In this document: positions 23,058 to 30,987 of the stretch, in pieces
Numbering within the stretch: the stretch's first letter is position 1
Layout: each line of letters starts with the position of its first letter
Origin: Nonomuraea maritima
GTDB lineage: Bacteria; Actinomycetota; Actinomycetes; Streptosporangiales; Streptosporangiaceae
Assembly (NCBI RefSeq): GCF_900100395.1
Contig: NZ_FNFB01000049.1
Location: 1 to 33,073 of the forward strand
Reading direction: 5' to 3'
Length of the DNA: 33,073 bases
The notes under the pieces: generated by a model
What the model was told of the DNA's origin: nothing
What the model saw: the letters and a program-made list of their open reading frames with translations, nothing else
Database searches by the model: none
Program-made: the position numbers and the translations under genes

Positions 23058-23240
23058 CCTGCCGCCCTTCCTTCTGGGATGTTCACTGGCGACGGTATGC
23101 CATGGTGCGGGCGCGACGATTCGTGCCAGACGACCAATGACGGGCGGCGCGTTCGTCGCGGCGCACCGGCGGACCTTCCGGGGGGCCTCGGTGGGCGCAC
23201 TACAGTGCCGCATGCCCGAAAAATCACGTAATAAGTACCT

Positions 23241-23801
23241 ATGAGTATTCGGGAGGAAGTGTTGGGCGGGCTCCGGATCGAACCCCTGCCCGGGGCGGCG
23301 GCCGCGGACGAGGCGACCATGACCCGCCTCACCGAGCTGGTCAACACGGTGTACGCGCACTCGGAGAAGGGGCTGTGGCAAGGGTACGCCGACCGTACGG
23401 ACCAGGACGAGGTGGCGCGGCTCACCCGGGCGGGGGAGATCGCCGTGGCCCGCGTGGACGGCGACGTCGTCGGCTGCGTCCGCGTCCAGCGGGTCAGCGC
23501 CGAGATCGGCGGGTTCGGCATGCTCGCCGCCGCGCCGGAGCACCGCGGCATCGGCGTGGGCCGCGAGCTCGTCCGGTACGCCGAACGGCGCGTCCAGGAC
23601 GAGGGCGGCCGGGTCATGCAGCTCGAACTGCTCGTCCCCCGTACGTGGCAGCACCCGTCCAAGGAGTTCCTGGCCTCCTGGTACGAGCGCCTCGGCTACC
23701 GCGTGGTGCGCGTCGCCGAGCTGGGCGAGAGCTACCCCGCCCTGGTGCCCCTGCTGGCCACCCCCTGCGACTTCCGCGTCTACCACAAACCGCTCGGCTG
23801 A
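23241..23801 (+). CDS. GNAT family N-acetyltransferase
   Basis: 186 residues. Acetyl-CoA binding motif A is at MLAAAPEHRGIGVGRELV (R-G-x-G-x-G/A form), and the C-terminal part ends SWYERLGYRVV, a regular GNAT motif B. The N-terminus has the VNTVYAHSEKGLWQGYADR stretch common in small actinobacterial acetyltransferases. ATG at 23241 has no ribosome site; TAATAAGTA just upstream may be a promoter box and the message leaderless. It is divergent from the GNAT-racemase pair with 183 bases between, in which I see no clear operator. The substrate is unknown. Confidence 0.85.
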   Translation: MSIREEVLGGLRIEPLPGAAAADEATMTRLTELVNTVYAHSEKGLWQGYADRTDQDEVARLTRAGEIAVARVDGDVVGCVRVQRVSAEIGGFGMLAAAPEHRGIGVGRELVRYAERRVQDEGGRVMQLELLVPRTWQHPSKEFLASWYERLGYRVVRVAELGESYPALVPLLATPCDFRVYHKPLG

Positions 23802-23915
23802 CCCGGGGGTCGCCGACCCGCGGGTGGGACACCCTGTTCCTCCGGCGCGGTGAGCCTGTGATGCTCGTGAGCGAGGACTGCCCGCCGGGCCGTCCACGAC
23901 CTGCCGAGGACATTC

Positions 23916-24236
23916 ATGACCACACTGCCTCCCGTCGTCCAGCAGGCGATCGACGCCGCGAACGCCGGCGACGTCGACGCCTTTCTCGCCCTCTTCGCCG
24001 ACGAGGGAGCCGTGGACGACTGGGGCCGCGTCTTCCGCGGCCACCAGGCCATCAGGGGCTGGAGCGACAAGGAGTTCATCGGCGTGCGGGTGAGCCTCGA
24101 GGTCACCGGCGCCCGCCGTTCCGGGGCCACGACCACGGTGTCGGCGCTGGTCGGCGGCGACGGCTTCAACGGCCCGTCCCACTTCGCCTTCACCGTGGAC
24201 GGCGACCGCGTCACGTCGATGCGGATCACCGGCTGA
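23916..24236 (+). CDS. NTF2/SnoaL-like domain protein
   Basis: 106 residues from ATG 23916, preceded by GAGGA. Single NTF2-like cone: PPVVQQAIDAANAGDVDAFLALFADEGAVDDWGR at the start, then strand-rich sequence ending SHFAFTVDGDRVTSMRITG. Such proteins are small enzymes or ligand binders; this one has no diagnostic catalytic pair that I can name. The preceding 114 bases hold no gene. It ends inside a hairpin that also contains the stop of the convergent gene. Confidence 0.8.
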   Translation: MTTLPPVVQQAIDAANAGDVDAFLALFADEGAVDDWGRVFRGHQAIRGWSDKEFIGVRVSLEVTGARRSGATTTVSALVGGDGFNGPSHFAFTVDGDRVTSMRITG

Positions 24237-24262
24237 CCGCCGCGTCCCCGGCGCGGTCAGCC
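24231..24262. terminator. Bidirectional terminator containing both stop codons
   Basis: GGCTGACCGC (24231-24240) and its complement GCGGTCAGCC (24253-24262) form a perfect 10-bp stem with a 12-base loop. The TGA of the plus-strand NTF2-like gene (24234-24236) and the TGA of the minus-strand gene (24257-24259) are the same stem position on each arm. Confidence 0.75.
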
Positions 24263-24799
24263 GCCCGCGGGGACGAGCGGCGTGAGCTCGTGGCCGTCGT
24301 CGTGCACGAGGACGAAGTCGGGGTCGGTACGCCGGGCGGCGGCCAGCAGCCTGCCCATGACGTCGGCCGACAGGTCGAGCCCCAGCGCGGCGGCGACCCG
24401 CTCCTGGCACTCGGCCAAACGGGGGAACTCCTCGACGAACTCCGCCCGGCACTCCTCCGAGACCGCGCGCATCGCCTCGACGCCGCCCTGCCAGGCGACC
24501 AGGCAGTCCAGCCACCAGGGCGCCGCGACGACCAGGGTGATCAGGTCGGTGAGGTTCTCCGCGACCAGGCTCGTCATCCCGTCGCTCGACAGGAACAGCA
24601 CCGGCCGCTCCTCACCGCCCTCGCCGCACAGGAAGTAGCCGTCACCGCCGGCCATGCCCCCCACGGCCTCCTTCGGCCGTCCCGACCGCAACCTTTCCTC
24701 CTCCCCGACCCAGTACGGCCGCTCGAGGTCGAAGTCGAACGGGTGGACGAGCAGCTCGGCGAGCTCGGGGTCGTCCTGAATGCGCTTGATGAGACTCAT
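24257..24799 (-). CDS. Hypothetical protein
   Basis: 180 residues from ATG 24797-24799. It is soluble and acidic, with no signal peptide or membrane helix. Features seen are an N-terminal DDPELAELLVHPFDFDLERPYWVGEEERLRS, a GGDGYFLCGEGGEERPVLFLSSDGMTSLVAENLTDLI core, and a C-terminal ADVMGRLLAAARRTDPDFVLVHDDGHELTPL. The middle resembles SMI1/KNR4 (SUKH) immunity-type proteins in flavour, but I cannot support that assignment. The flavoprotein gene upstream on the same strand ends 62 bases before it, so co-transcription is possible. Confidence 0.7.
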   Translation of the reverse strand: MSLIKRIQDDPELAELLVHPFDFDLERPYWVGEEERLRSGRPKEAVGGMAGGDGYFLCGEGGEERPVLFLSSDGMTSLVAENLTDLITLVVAAPWWLDCLVAWQGGVEAMRAVSEECRAEFVEEFPRLAECQERVAAALGLDLSADVMGRLLAAARRTDPDFVLVHDDGHELTPLVPAGG

Positions 24800-24861
24800 G
24801 CGCGTTGATCTTATTCGTCCTGGCTGCCGGCCCCGGCCACCCCTGACCGGGCCGATGCGGG

Positions 24862-25773
24862 TCAAGGAGTGAGCCCGGTGTCCTCGTCGAGCAGAGCATC
24901 GTTGACGGCGATCGCCGTCGTGGTGGCGTGGCCGGCCGAGCCGGCCACGGTGAGTGCGGGGTCCGCGCAGGAGCCGGCCGCCCAGACTCCCGGCACCGCG
25001 GTGCGGCCGGTCCTGTCGGTGACGACGGCCGCGCCGTCGATCTCGCACCCGAGCGCGGCGGGCAGCGCCGACGCCTGACGCCGCGACGTGGCCGCGAACA
25101 CCACGTCCCGGGGCAGGAAATCCCCGCCCGCGAACGCGACACCGCTGAGCCGCCCTTCTTCGGCGACCACCCGCGCGATCGGCTCCTCCCGTACGGACAC
25201 GCCCGCGTCACGCAGGAACGCGAGTCGTTCGCCGTCGAACCCGGCAGGCCCGCCGGTGAGCAGGGCGAGGTCGCCCGTGAAGCGCCGCAGCAGCAGCACC
25301 TGCCGCCAGGCCCGCTCACCCGTCCCCACCACCGCGACGGGCCGGTCACGCGCCTCCCACCCATGGCAGTACGGGCACGACACCACGTCCCCGCCCCACA
25401 GCGCGTCCAGTCCCTCGACCGGCGGCAGCTCCTCGATCACCCCCGTGGCCAGCACCAGCGCCCGCGCCCGCCAGGCGTCACCGCCCCGCAGCCCGAGCAG
25501 CCACCGCGACCCGTCCTGCCGGGCCTCCGTCACCGCATCCCGCACGATCCGCGCGCCGTAGCGCCGGGCGTCGTCCCGCGCCAGTTCCAGCAGGCAGGCC
25601 GGCGCCACGCCCTCGTGCCCCGCCAGGTTGTGCACCGCGCGCGCCCGCGCGTTGCGAGGTTCGCCACCGTCCACCACCGTCACGTCGCGGCGGGCGCGCG
25701 CGAGCACGAGCGCCGCCTGCAGCCCCGCCGCGCCGCCTCCGACCACGACGACCTCGGTCTCGTTCACCGTCAT
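24862..25773 (-). CDS. Thioredoxin-reductase-like FAD oxidoreductase with CPYCHG redox site
   Basis: 303 residues from ATG 25771-25773. FAD-binding GGGAAG is at 12-17 (VVVVGGGAAGLQAA), NAD(P)H-binding VAVVGTGERA lies in the middle, and a C-terminal GVWAAGSCAD contacts FAD. The redox pair is Cys133-Pro-Tyr-Cys136 followed by HGWE. Typical bacterial TrxB has CATC-DG; the CxxCHGxE form is shared with fungal GliT and bacterial HlmI-type dithiol oxidases that close disulfides in natural products, and with many uncharacterised actinobacterial flavoproteins. No biosynthetic cluster is nearby, so a general disulfide or xenobiotic reductase is more likely. It is divergent from an alpha/beta hydrolase. 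Confidence 0.85.
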   Translation of the reverse strand: MTVNETEVVVVGGGAAGLQAALVLARARRDVTVVDGGEPRNARARAVHNLAGHEGVAPACLLELARDDARRYGARIVRDAVTEARQDGSRWLLGLRGGDAWRARALVLATGVIEELPPVEGLDALWGGDVVSCPYCHGWEARDRPVAVVGTGERAWRQVLLLRRFTGDLALLTGGPAGFDGERLAFLRDAGVSVREEPIARVVAEEGRLSGVAFAGGDFLPRDVVFAATSRRQASALPAALGCEIDGAAVVTDRTGRTAVPGVWAAGSCADPALTVAGSAGHATTTAIAVNDALLDEDTGLTP

Positions 25774-25884
25774 GACGGCAGCCAAGCAGAATGACCGAAT
25801 AGTGGTCAATTTCGTCTCTCTATACGAGATGTCGCTGGATACCGGTTTGCCGACGACGCGGCACCGCTGACATGATCGTCGGTC
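25774..25884. promoter_or_regulatory. Divergent promoter region, flavoprotein and alpha/beta hydrolase
   Basis: Plus strand: TTGCCG (25847-25852), 18 bases, CATGAT (25871-25876), then eight bases to the hydrolase ATG. Minus strand: TTGACC (complement of 25804-25809), 18 bases, a weak TTGGCT, then six bases to the flavoprotein ATG. TGACC/GGTCA (25792-25796 and 25804-25808) is an inverted repeat over the minus -35 box and could be an operator. Neither gene has a ribosome site, so both may be leaderless. Confidence 0.45.
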
Positions 25885-26733
25885 ATGCCCTCCTTCTCCG
25901 CACCCGACGGCACCAAGCTGGCCTACCGCGTCTCCGGCCAGGGAAGGCCGGTGATCTGCCTGCCCGGCGGCTCGCAGGACGCCCACTATCTCGGCGACCT
26001 CGGCGGCCTGTCCGCCCGGAGGCAGCTGGTCCTGCTCGACCCGCGCGGCACCGGCGGCTCCGCCGCCCCCGACGACCCGACCTCCTACCGCTGCGACCGG
26101 CTCGTCGGCGACGTCGAGGCGCTGCGCGAGCAGCTCGGGCTCGACCGGATCGACCTGCTCGGCCACTCAGGCGGCGCCAACCTCGCGGTGCTGTACGCGA
26201 TCCGCCACCCGACGCGTGTCGCGCGGCTCGCCCTCGTCACGCCGAGCACCCTCGCCGTCGGCCTGCCGCCGACCGGCGAGCAGCGCCTCGAGGTGGCCCG
26301 GCTCCGCGCGAACGAACCGTGGTTCGGCCCCGCCCACGCCGCGCTGGAGAAGGTCGTCGCCGGTGAGGCCGACGACGACGCCTGGAAGGCCGTCGACCCC
26401 TTCTTCTACGGGCGGTGGGACGCGCGGGCCCAGGCGCACGTCGCCGACCAGGAAGGCCGCCGCAACCCCGAGGCCGCTGCGGTCTTCGCCGCGGAGGGCG
26501 CGTTCGACCCTCCGGCCACCCGCGCCGCGCTCGCCTCCTTCCTCGCCCCTGCCCTGGTGCTCGCCGGCCAGGTCGACCTGAACTCGCCCCCGGCGGTCAT
26601 GTCGAAGCTCGCCGCGCTGTTCCCCGGCACCGAGTACGTCGTCCAGCCAGGCGCGGGCCACTACCCGTGGCTCGACGACCCCGAGCGGTTCGTGGCCGTC
26701 ACCGCGGAGTTCCTGAGCGGTCCTGGGGAGTGA
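25885..26733 (+). CDS. Alpha/beta hydrolase
   Basis: 282 residues. Nucleophile Ser is in GHSGGAN (about residue 95), the acid Asp is in LAGQVDLNSP and the base His in GAGHYPW, all in order for the fold. The oxyanion region is CLPGGSQDAHYL, and DPRGTGGSAAP is typical of the prolyl aminopeptidase/epoxide-hydrolase-like branch. There is no signal peptide. It probably has a leaderless message (CATGAT eight bases before ATG). The last 35 bases overlap the 3' end of the convergent lipoprotein gene. Proline iminopeptidase or a small-molecule esterase are both possible. Confidence 0.87.
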   Translation: MPSFSAPDGTKLAYRVSGQGRPVICLPGGSQDAHYLGDLGGLSARRQLVLLDPRGTGGSAAPDDPTSYRCDRLVGDVEALREQLGLDRIDLLGHSGGANLAVLYAIRHPTRVARLALVTPSTLAVGLPPTGEQRLEVARLRANEPWFGPAHAALEKVVAGEADDDAWKAVDPFFYGRWDARAQAHVADQEGRRNPEAAAVFAAEGAFDPPATRAALASFLAPALVLAGQVDLNSPPAVMSKLAALFPGTEYVVQPGAGHYPWLDDPERFVAVTAEFLSGPGE

Positions 26734-27547
26734 TGTTCACCGCGCTGCCCATCGGCACCGGGACGATCGAGATCTTGCCGTCCTGGATGGCCTTGTAGAG
26801 GATCGCGCCCTGCGGCCCGAGCACCTTGGCGAGCTGCTCCAGCGATTTCAGCTCGGTCAGGGCGCGGGTGTTCTCCGCCTCCTGGGCCTTCTGCCGCTCC
26901 TGGGCCGCCTGCGTCTCGGTCTGGGCGTTCACGATCGCCTCGGGCGGCTCGGGCTGGCGGATGATGAACTGCAGGCGCTCGAAGTACTGGCCCCGCGTCA
27001 GCGCCGCCACGTACTGGTCGGTCAGCTTGGCCATGTCCTGCTCCCACATGGCCTTCTTGGCCGGGTCGGCGTACAGGTCGCGCCAGTCGTACCTGAGGGT
27101 CGCCTCGTCCATCGCCCGCTCGACGCTGTTGCCGATGTAGAACTGCAGCATGCGGGTCCAGCCGTCGGCCTCGTACGCGGCGTACTTCTTGCCGATGTTC
27201 TCGTGGAAGGCCTGCAGCTTCTTGCAGTCGTCGGCGGAGAAGTAGAACGTGAGCCCGCCGGACATCGTCATGACCTGGCCGTCCTTGCTCACCGACGTGA
27301 TCGGCCGGCCCTCCGACCCGTCACGTCCGGTGAAGTCGAACGTCCGCTGGCCGTTCGGATAGCGGAACCCCTGGTCGCCGGGTCCGGAGATGTCGCGGGT
27401 GGACGGAGGCAGGCACTCCTGGAACTTCGTCGCGCTGAACATGCCCGCGTCGTAGACGATGCCGCCCTCGTCGGGCTCCACGTTCGTGACCGAACAGCCG
27501 GTGAGGGCGGCGAGGACGAGCAGGCACGGGGGGATGACACGCTTCAC
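26699..27547 (-). CDS. SPFH/band-7-like lipoprotein
   Basis: 282 residues from GTG 27547, eight bases after GAGGAG; upstream codons do not look coding. Lipoprotein signal with Cys18 (LAALTGC). The rest resembles an SPFH (stomatin/prohibitin/flotillin) domain: a strand-rich first half with FDFTGRDGSEGRPI and SKDGQVMTMSGGLTFYF, the RGQYFERLQFIIRQPEPPEAIVNAQ region, a charged coiled-coil (about 215-245, AQTETQAAQERQKAQEAE) and a DGKISIVPVPMG ending. Most SPFH proteins face the cytosol on a membrane helix; this one should be lipid-anchored on the outer face, which is unusual. Its partner and role are unknown. It stands alone, convergent with the hydrolase (35-base overlap) and divergent from a thiolase gene. 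Confidence 0.8.
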   Translation of the reverse strand: MKRVIPPCLLVLAALTGCSVTNVEPDEGGIVYDAGMFSATKFQECLPPSTRDISGPGDQGFRYPNGQRTFDFTGRDGSEGRPITSVSKDGQVMTMSGGLTFYFSADDCKKLQAFHENIGKKYAAYEADGWTRMLQFYIGNSVERAMDEATLRYDWRDLYADPAKKAMWEQDMAKLTDQYVAALTRGQYFERLQFIIRQPEPPEAIVNAQTETQAAQERQKAQEAENTRALTELKSLEQLAKVLGPQGAILYKAIQDGKISIVPVPMGSAVNITPQDRSGTPR

Positions 27548-27756
27548 TTCGAGGTCTCCTCGGAGGTCGTGATCGGGGTTGCCGATGATAGAGGCCGCGA
27601 GGTGGGGAGGTGGGGTGGTCCGGCGATCCGCATGTCCTCCTTGCCGGGTCCTCGGGGCGCGGTTACGCTCCTCGGTGTTCAGGACGAAATGCGTCCACAA
27701 ACAGTGCCCGGACGGGTTCCTGCCGCTCCCCGCGAGCCTTTCCCCGGAGGTGCCTG

Positions 27757-29307
27757 ATGACCGTCGACCCCCGTACACCGGTGCTCGTGGGCGCGGGACA
27801 GGCGTCCGAGCGCATCGACCGGCCCGGCTACCGGCGGCTGTCGGCGGTCGAGCTGGGCGCGGCCGCCGCGCGCGAGGCGCTCGCCGACACCGGCGCCGAC
27901 CCCGCCGCGGTCGCCACCGCCCTCGACACCGTGGCGGGTGTGCGCCAGTTCGAGATCTCCATGCCCGGCGTCCCGTCCCCGCTCGGCAGGCCGGACAACT
28001 ACCCGAGGGCGGTCGCACGGCGGATCGGCGCCGCGCCCCGCCGCGCGATCCTCGACGTGGTGGGCGGCCAGTCGCCGCAGCACCTGGTCAACGAGATCGC
28101 CGCGGCGATCGCCTGCGGCGCCGCCCGCGCGGCCCTGATCGTCGGCGGGGAGGCCATCTCCACCGCGCGGCACCTCGCCGGCGCCGCCGACCGTCCCGAC
28201 TTCACCGAGCGCGTCGAGGGCGACCTAGAGGACCGCGGGTACGGGCTGGAGGGCATCGTCTCCCGGTCGCTCGCCGTCCACGGGCTGACCGGCGCGCCCA
28301 GCCAGTACGCCCTGTTCGACAACGCCCGCCGGGCCCGTCTCGGGCAGACCAGGGACGAGTACGCCGCGGGCATGGGCGCCCTGTTCGCGCCGTTCACCAA
28401 GATCGCCGCCTCGAACCCGCACGCCGCCGCGCCCGTCGAGCGCACGGCCGCCGAGCTCGTCACCCCCTCCGAGCGCAACCGCGTGATCGCCGACCCGTAC
28501 ACCCGGTACGTCGTCGCCCGCGAGAAGGTCAACCAGGGCGCGGCCGTGCTGCTGACGTCGGTGGGGGAGGCCGAGCGGCTGGGCGTGCCGCGGGACCGCT
28601 GGGTGTTCCTGCACGGGCACGCCGACCTGCGCGAACGCAACCTGCTGGAGCGTGCCGACCTCAGCGTCGGACCCGCCTCCCGCATGGCCGCCCGGCACGC
28701 GCTCGACCTGGCCGGGGTCGCCGCCGCCGACCTGGCCCTCATCGACCTCTACAGCTGCTTCCCGATCGCGGTGTCCAACATCTGCGAGGACCTCGGCCTG
28801 CCGATGGACGGCTCGCGCGAGCTGACTGTCACCGGCGGGCTGCCGTTCTTCGGCGGACCAGGCAACAACTACTCGCTGCACGCCGTCGCCGAGGTCGTGG
28901 GCCGGCTGCGCGCGCAGCCGGGCGCGTACGGGTTCGTCGGGGCGAACGGGGGCCTGCTCAGCAAGTACTCAGCCGGGGTCTACTCGACCACGCCGTCCCC
29001 ATGGCGGCCCTGCCGCAGCACGGACCTGCAGTCCGAGATCGACTCCTGGCCGTCCGTCGACCATGCCGCCCACCCGGACGGCTGGGCCACCATCGAGACG
29101 TACACCGTCACGCACGCCCGCGACGGCCGCCGCACCGGCGTCATCATCGGCCGCCTGCAGGCTGACGGCCGCCGCTTCCTCGCCAGAACCGCCCCCGCCG
29201 ACGAAGAAACGCCGGCTCTCCTCACGACGTCCGACCCGATCGGCTACCGCGTCCACGTGCACTCCGACGGCAACATGAACCAGGCGTCAGCCAACCGACC
29301 GCGCTGA
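27757..29307 (+). CDS. Thiolase-like acetyl-CoA acetyltransferase, SCP-x group
   Basis: 516 residues from ATG 27757, with GGAGG at 27746-27750. Thiolase fold. The second-half motifs are present: LIDLYSCFPIAVSN (the Cys/His region), GGLPFFGGPGNNYSLHAV and FVGANGGLLSKYSAGVYS. Where classical thiolases have the nucleophilic cysteine, this reads DVVGGQSPQHLVNEIAAAI (100-118), with no cysteine. This is seen in a group of mycobacterial and actinomycete acetyl-CoA acetyltransferase-like proteins tied to sterol or fatty acid breakdown, so it may not be a normal thiolase. It has a C-terminal extra domain (about 410-516). It is a single gene; the 209 bases upstream show no clear promoter. Confidence 0.85.
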   Translation: MTVDPRTPVLVGAGQASERIDRPGYRRLSAVELGAAAAREALADTGADPAAVATALDTVAGVRQFEISMPGVPSPLGRPDNYPRAVARRIGAAPRRAILDVVGGQSPQHLVNEIAAAIACGAARAALIVGGEAISTARHLAGAADRPDFTERVEGDLEDRGYGLEGIVSRSLAVHGLTGAPSQYALFDNARRARLGQTRDEYAAGMGALFAPFTKIAASNPHAAAPVERTAAELVTPSERNRVIADPYTRYVVAREKVNQGAAVLLTSVGEAERLGVPRDRWVFLHGHADLRERNLLERADLSVGPASRMAARHALDLAGVAAADLALIDLYSCFPIAVSNICEDLGLPMDGSRELTVTGGLPFFGGPGNNYSLHAVAEVVGRLRAQPGAYGFVGANGGLLSKYSAGVYSTTPSPWRPCRSTDLQSEIDSWPSVDHAAHPDGWATIETYTVTHARDGRRTGVIIGRLQADGRRFLARTAPADEETPALLTTSDPIGYRVHVHSDGNMNQASANRPR

Positions 29308-29448
29308 CCACTCAGGTACGAGTCCCGCCCGCACCGGACTCCTTCCGACTCCAGCCTCGAAGCCCAGTTCCATGGCGGTGCCCACCGTTTGACCCCGAGG
29401 CCGGGTCTCCCGAGCTTCGGTCCTGTCAGGCTCCGTCCCGTGGGGTGG

Positions 29449-30000
29449 TCAGGAGGTGGCGACGTTGCGGCCGGAGAGGCCGGCCTGGTCGGGGACCACG
29501 CGGGGCAGACCGCGCAGCCAGCCCTCCACGTCGGCGGGCCACCAGCGGCCGGACGCCAGGCGACCCAGCTCGGCGCTGACCGCCGCCGCAGAGGGCCGCA
29601 CCGGCACGACCCGCACGGGCGCGGCACCCGCCAGGACGCCGAGCCACCAGTGCCGCCAGGTGGCCGTCATCCCGTCGGGGTCCAGCACCAGGTAGTAGTC
29701 GGGCAGGACGAGCCGGTCGGCCCGCAACTCGGCCAGCGCGGCCTCGATCGCGACCTCCAGCGTGCCCGTGGGCGCCGTTCCGTCGAAGTAGGACGTCCAC
29801 GCGGAGGCGACGTCGGCCAGCGGGTCGGCGTCGTGCACCACGTACGTCGCCGACGCCCGCGCGGCGACCTCCATCACCTCGGCGGGCCTTCGCTCCCCAC
29901 GCGGAATCGCCCGTACGTTGTGCAACCCTTCCAGGCCGGCGACCACATCACCCGCACCCTCGCCCGCCACCACGACCACCGTACTGACCAAACGCCGCAT
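29449..30000 (-). CDS. Hypothetical actinobacterial protein
   Basis: 183 residues from ATG 29998-30000. It starts RRLVSTVVVVAGEGAGDVVAGLEGLHNVRA and contains HDADPLADVASAWTSYFDGTAPTGTLEVAIEAALAELR, LPDYYLVLDPDGMTATWRHWWLGVLAGAAP and VVPVRPSAAAVSAEL. Codon use is strongly gene-like. The open frame extends upstream into the repeat block but that part is not coding. TAAACT lies seven bases before the ATG on the minus strand, so the transcript is probably leaderless. I do not recognise a functional domain. The 141 bases between it and the thiolase stop hold nothing I can name. Confidence 0.75.
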   Translation of the reverse strand: MRRLVSTVVVVAGEGAGDVVAGLEGLHNVRAIPRGERRPAEVMEVAARASATYVVHDADPLADVASAWTSYFDGTAPTGTLEVAIEAALAELRADRLVLPDYYLVLDPDGMTATWRHWWLGVLAGAAPVRVVPVRPSAAAVSAELGRLASGRWWPADVEGWLRGLPRVVPDQAGLSGRNVATS

Positions 30001-30110
30001 ACGGCGCAGTTTATGCGCGCCCCACGCCCCACCCGCCCGAACACCCCCTACCGCCAAGCGGCACCCCCCACGAGCACGAGCCCCACCCGGACGCGCCCCC
30101 GCCGACGAGC

Positions 30111-30410
30111 GGCCCCGTCCAGATCGGGATGTCCGGACGCCGCTTGGAGCTGGGAGCGGCTTCGCCGGAACGGGATGCGATCGGATGCCGTTCCCAGCCG
30201 ACGGGAGGCCGTCCGGCGGGACGCCCGACCGAACGCCGCTTCGTCTCGGCGGTTGGTCGGGCGGCAGGAACGAGACCCGACCGGACCTCACTTCTTGCTG
30301 GTAGGCGGCCGTCCGGCGAGATGTCCGACCGAACGCCGCTTACTTTCGGCGGCCGCCGTCCGGTAGGTACGAAGCTCGGCCGCACCCCTGGTGGGAACGG
30401 GAACTGTCGG
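30111..30410. repeat. About six degenerate 47-50-bp tandem repeats
   Basis: The 433-bp gap between two genes is largely repeats. The clearest pair, starting at 30207 and 30307 with GGCCGTCCGGCG, matches at about 40 of 47 positions and shares CCGACCGAACGCCGCTT; weaker units start near 30111, 30160, 30257 and 30353. All reading frames across the block are in-phase shadows of the repeat, with no start or ribosome site. Bases 30001-30110 hold only C-rich sequence. The last unit runs to about 25 bases before the next gene. Confidence 0.7.
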
Positions 30411-30420
30411 TGGGCCTCGG

Positions 30421-30434
30421 TAAGGTGCCGCGCA
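30421..30434 (+). promoter_or_regulatory. -10 box of a probably leaderless promoter
   Basis: TAAGGT (30421-30426) is followed by seven bases and then the ATG at 30434. No separate ribosome site exists, although AAGG within the box could serve weakly. It lies right after the tandem repeats. Confidence 0.4.
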
Positions 30435-30817
30435 TGATTGACACCCCCCGCACCCGCAGCGCGGCGCACGCGTACGTCGACGCCGCGGAACGACGCGACT
30501 GGGACGCCTTCGCCGCCCTGCTCGCCGACGACGTGATCTACGACATGCCGCAGTCCCGGGAACGGATCCGTGGCAAGCCCGCCTTCCTTCAGTTCAACCG
30601 CGAATATCCCGGTGACTGGCACCTGGAGGTGCGCCAGATCGTCGCCGACGGCCGCCACGCCGCGGCGTGGCTCGACAGCCGCGTCGGCGACGGGTCGCAG
30701 CCGGCGTGCGTGTGGATCGAGCTGTCCGAGGAGGGGCTGATCACAAAGATCACCGACTTCTGGCCCGAGTCCTACGACCCTCCCTACGACCGCTCCCACC
30801 TCGTCGAACGCCTCTGA
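30434..30817 (+). CDS. NTF2/SnoaL-like domain protein
   Basis: 127 residues. An NTF2-like fold is visible from AAHAYVDAAERRDWDAFAALLADDVIYDMPQSRERIRGKPAFLQFNREYPGDWHLEVRQIVADGRHAAAWLDSR, with the conserved loop and the ITKITDFWPE strand near the end. It is typical of stand-alone SnoaL-like proteins in actinomycetes, some of which are epimerases, hydratases or limonene-epoxide-hydrolase relatives; no catalytic residue can be assigned. The next 170 bases hold no gene. Confidence 0.82.
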   Translation: MIDTPRTRSAAHAYVDAAERRDWDAFAALLADDVIYDMPQSRERIRGKPAFLQFNREYPGDWHLEVRQIVADGRHAAAWLDSRVGDGSQPACVWIELSEEGLITKITDFWPESYDPPYDRSHLVERL

Positions 30818-30987
30818 CGACCACACCTCCCCGGCGGCGCCCCCACCCACATGCCCCACCGGCTACGGGCTGGCAGCCCTACCCGGAACGCGCGGCTGAG
30901 CTGGACGCGGTCGGCGCTGCCGGGATCGGGTGGCGGTCCTGCTGGGATCGGGCAGTGGCCGCGTCGGAAACAGGTGACGGCCTGGTG

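Noticed and set aside
30397..30426. ECF sigma -35 box (GGAAC) upstream of the NTF2-like gene
   Set aside because: GGAAC occurs twice in GGGAACGGGAACTG but no ECF-type -10 follows at the right distance; the TAAGGT leaderless box explains the start better.
30001..30433. Proteins encoded by the repeat block on either strand
   Set aside because: Open frames there are Arg/Pro/Gly repeats with no start or ribosome site and appear in several phases at once.
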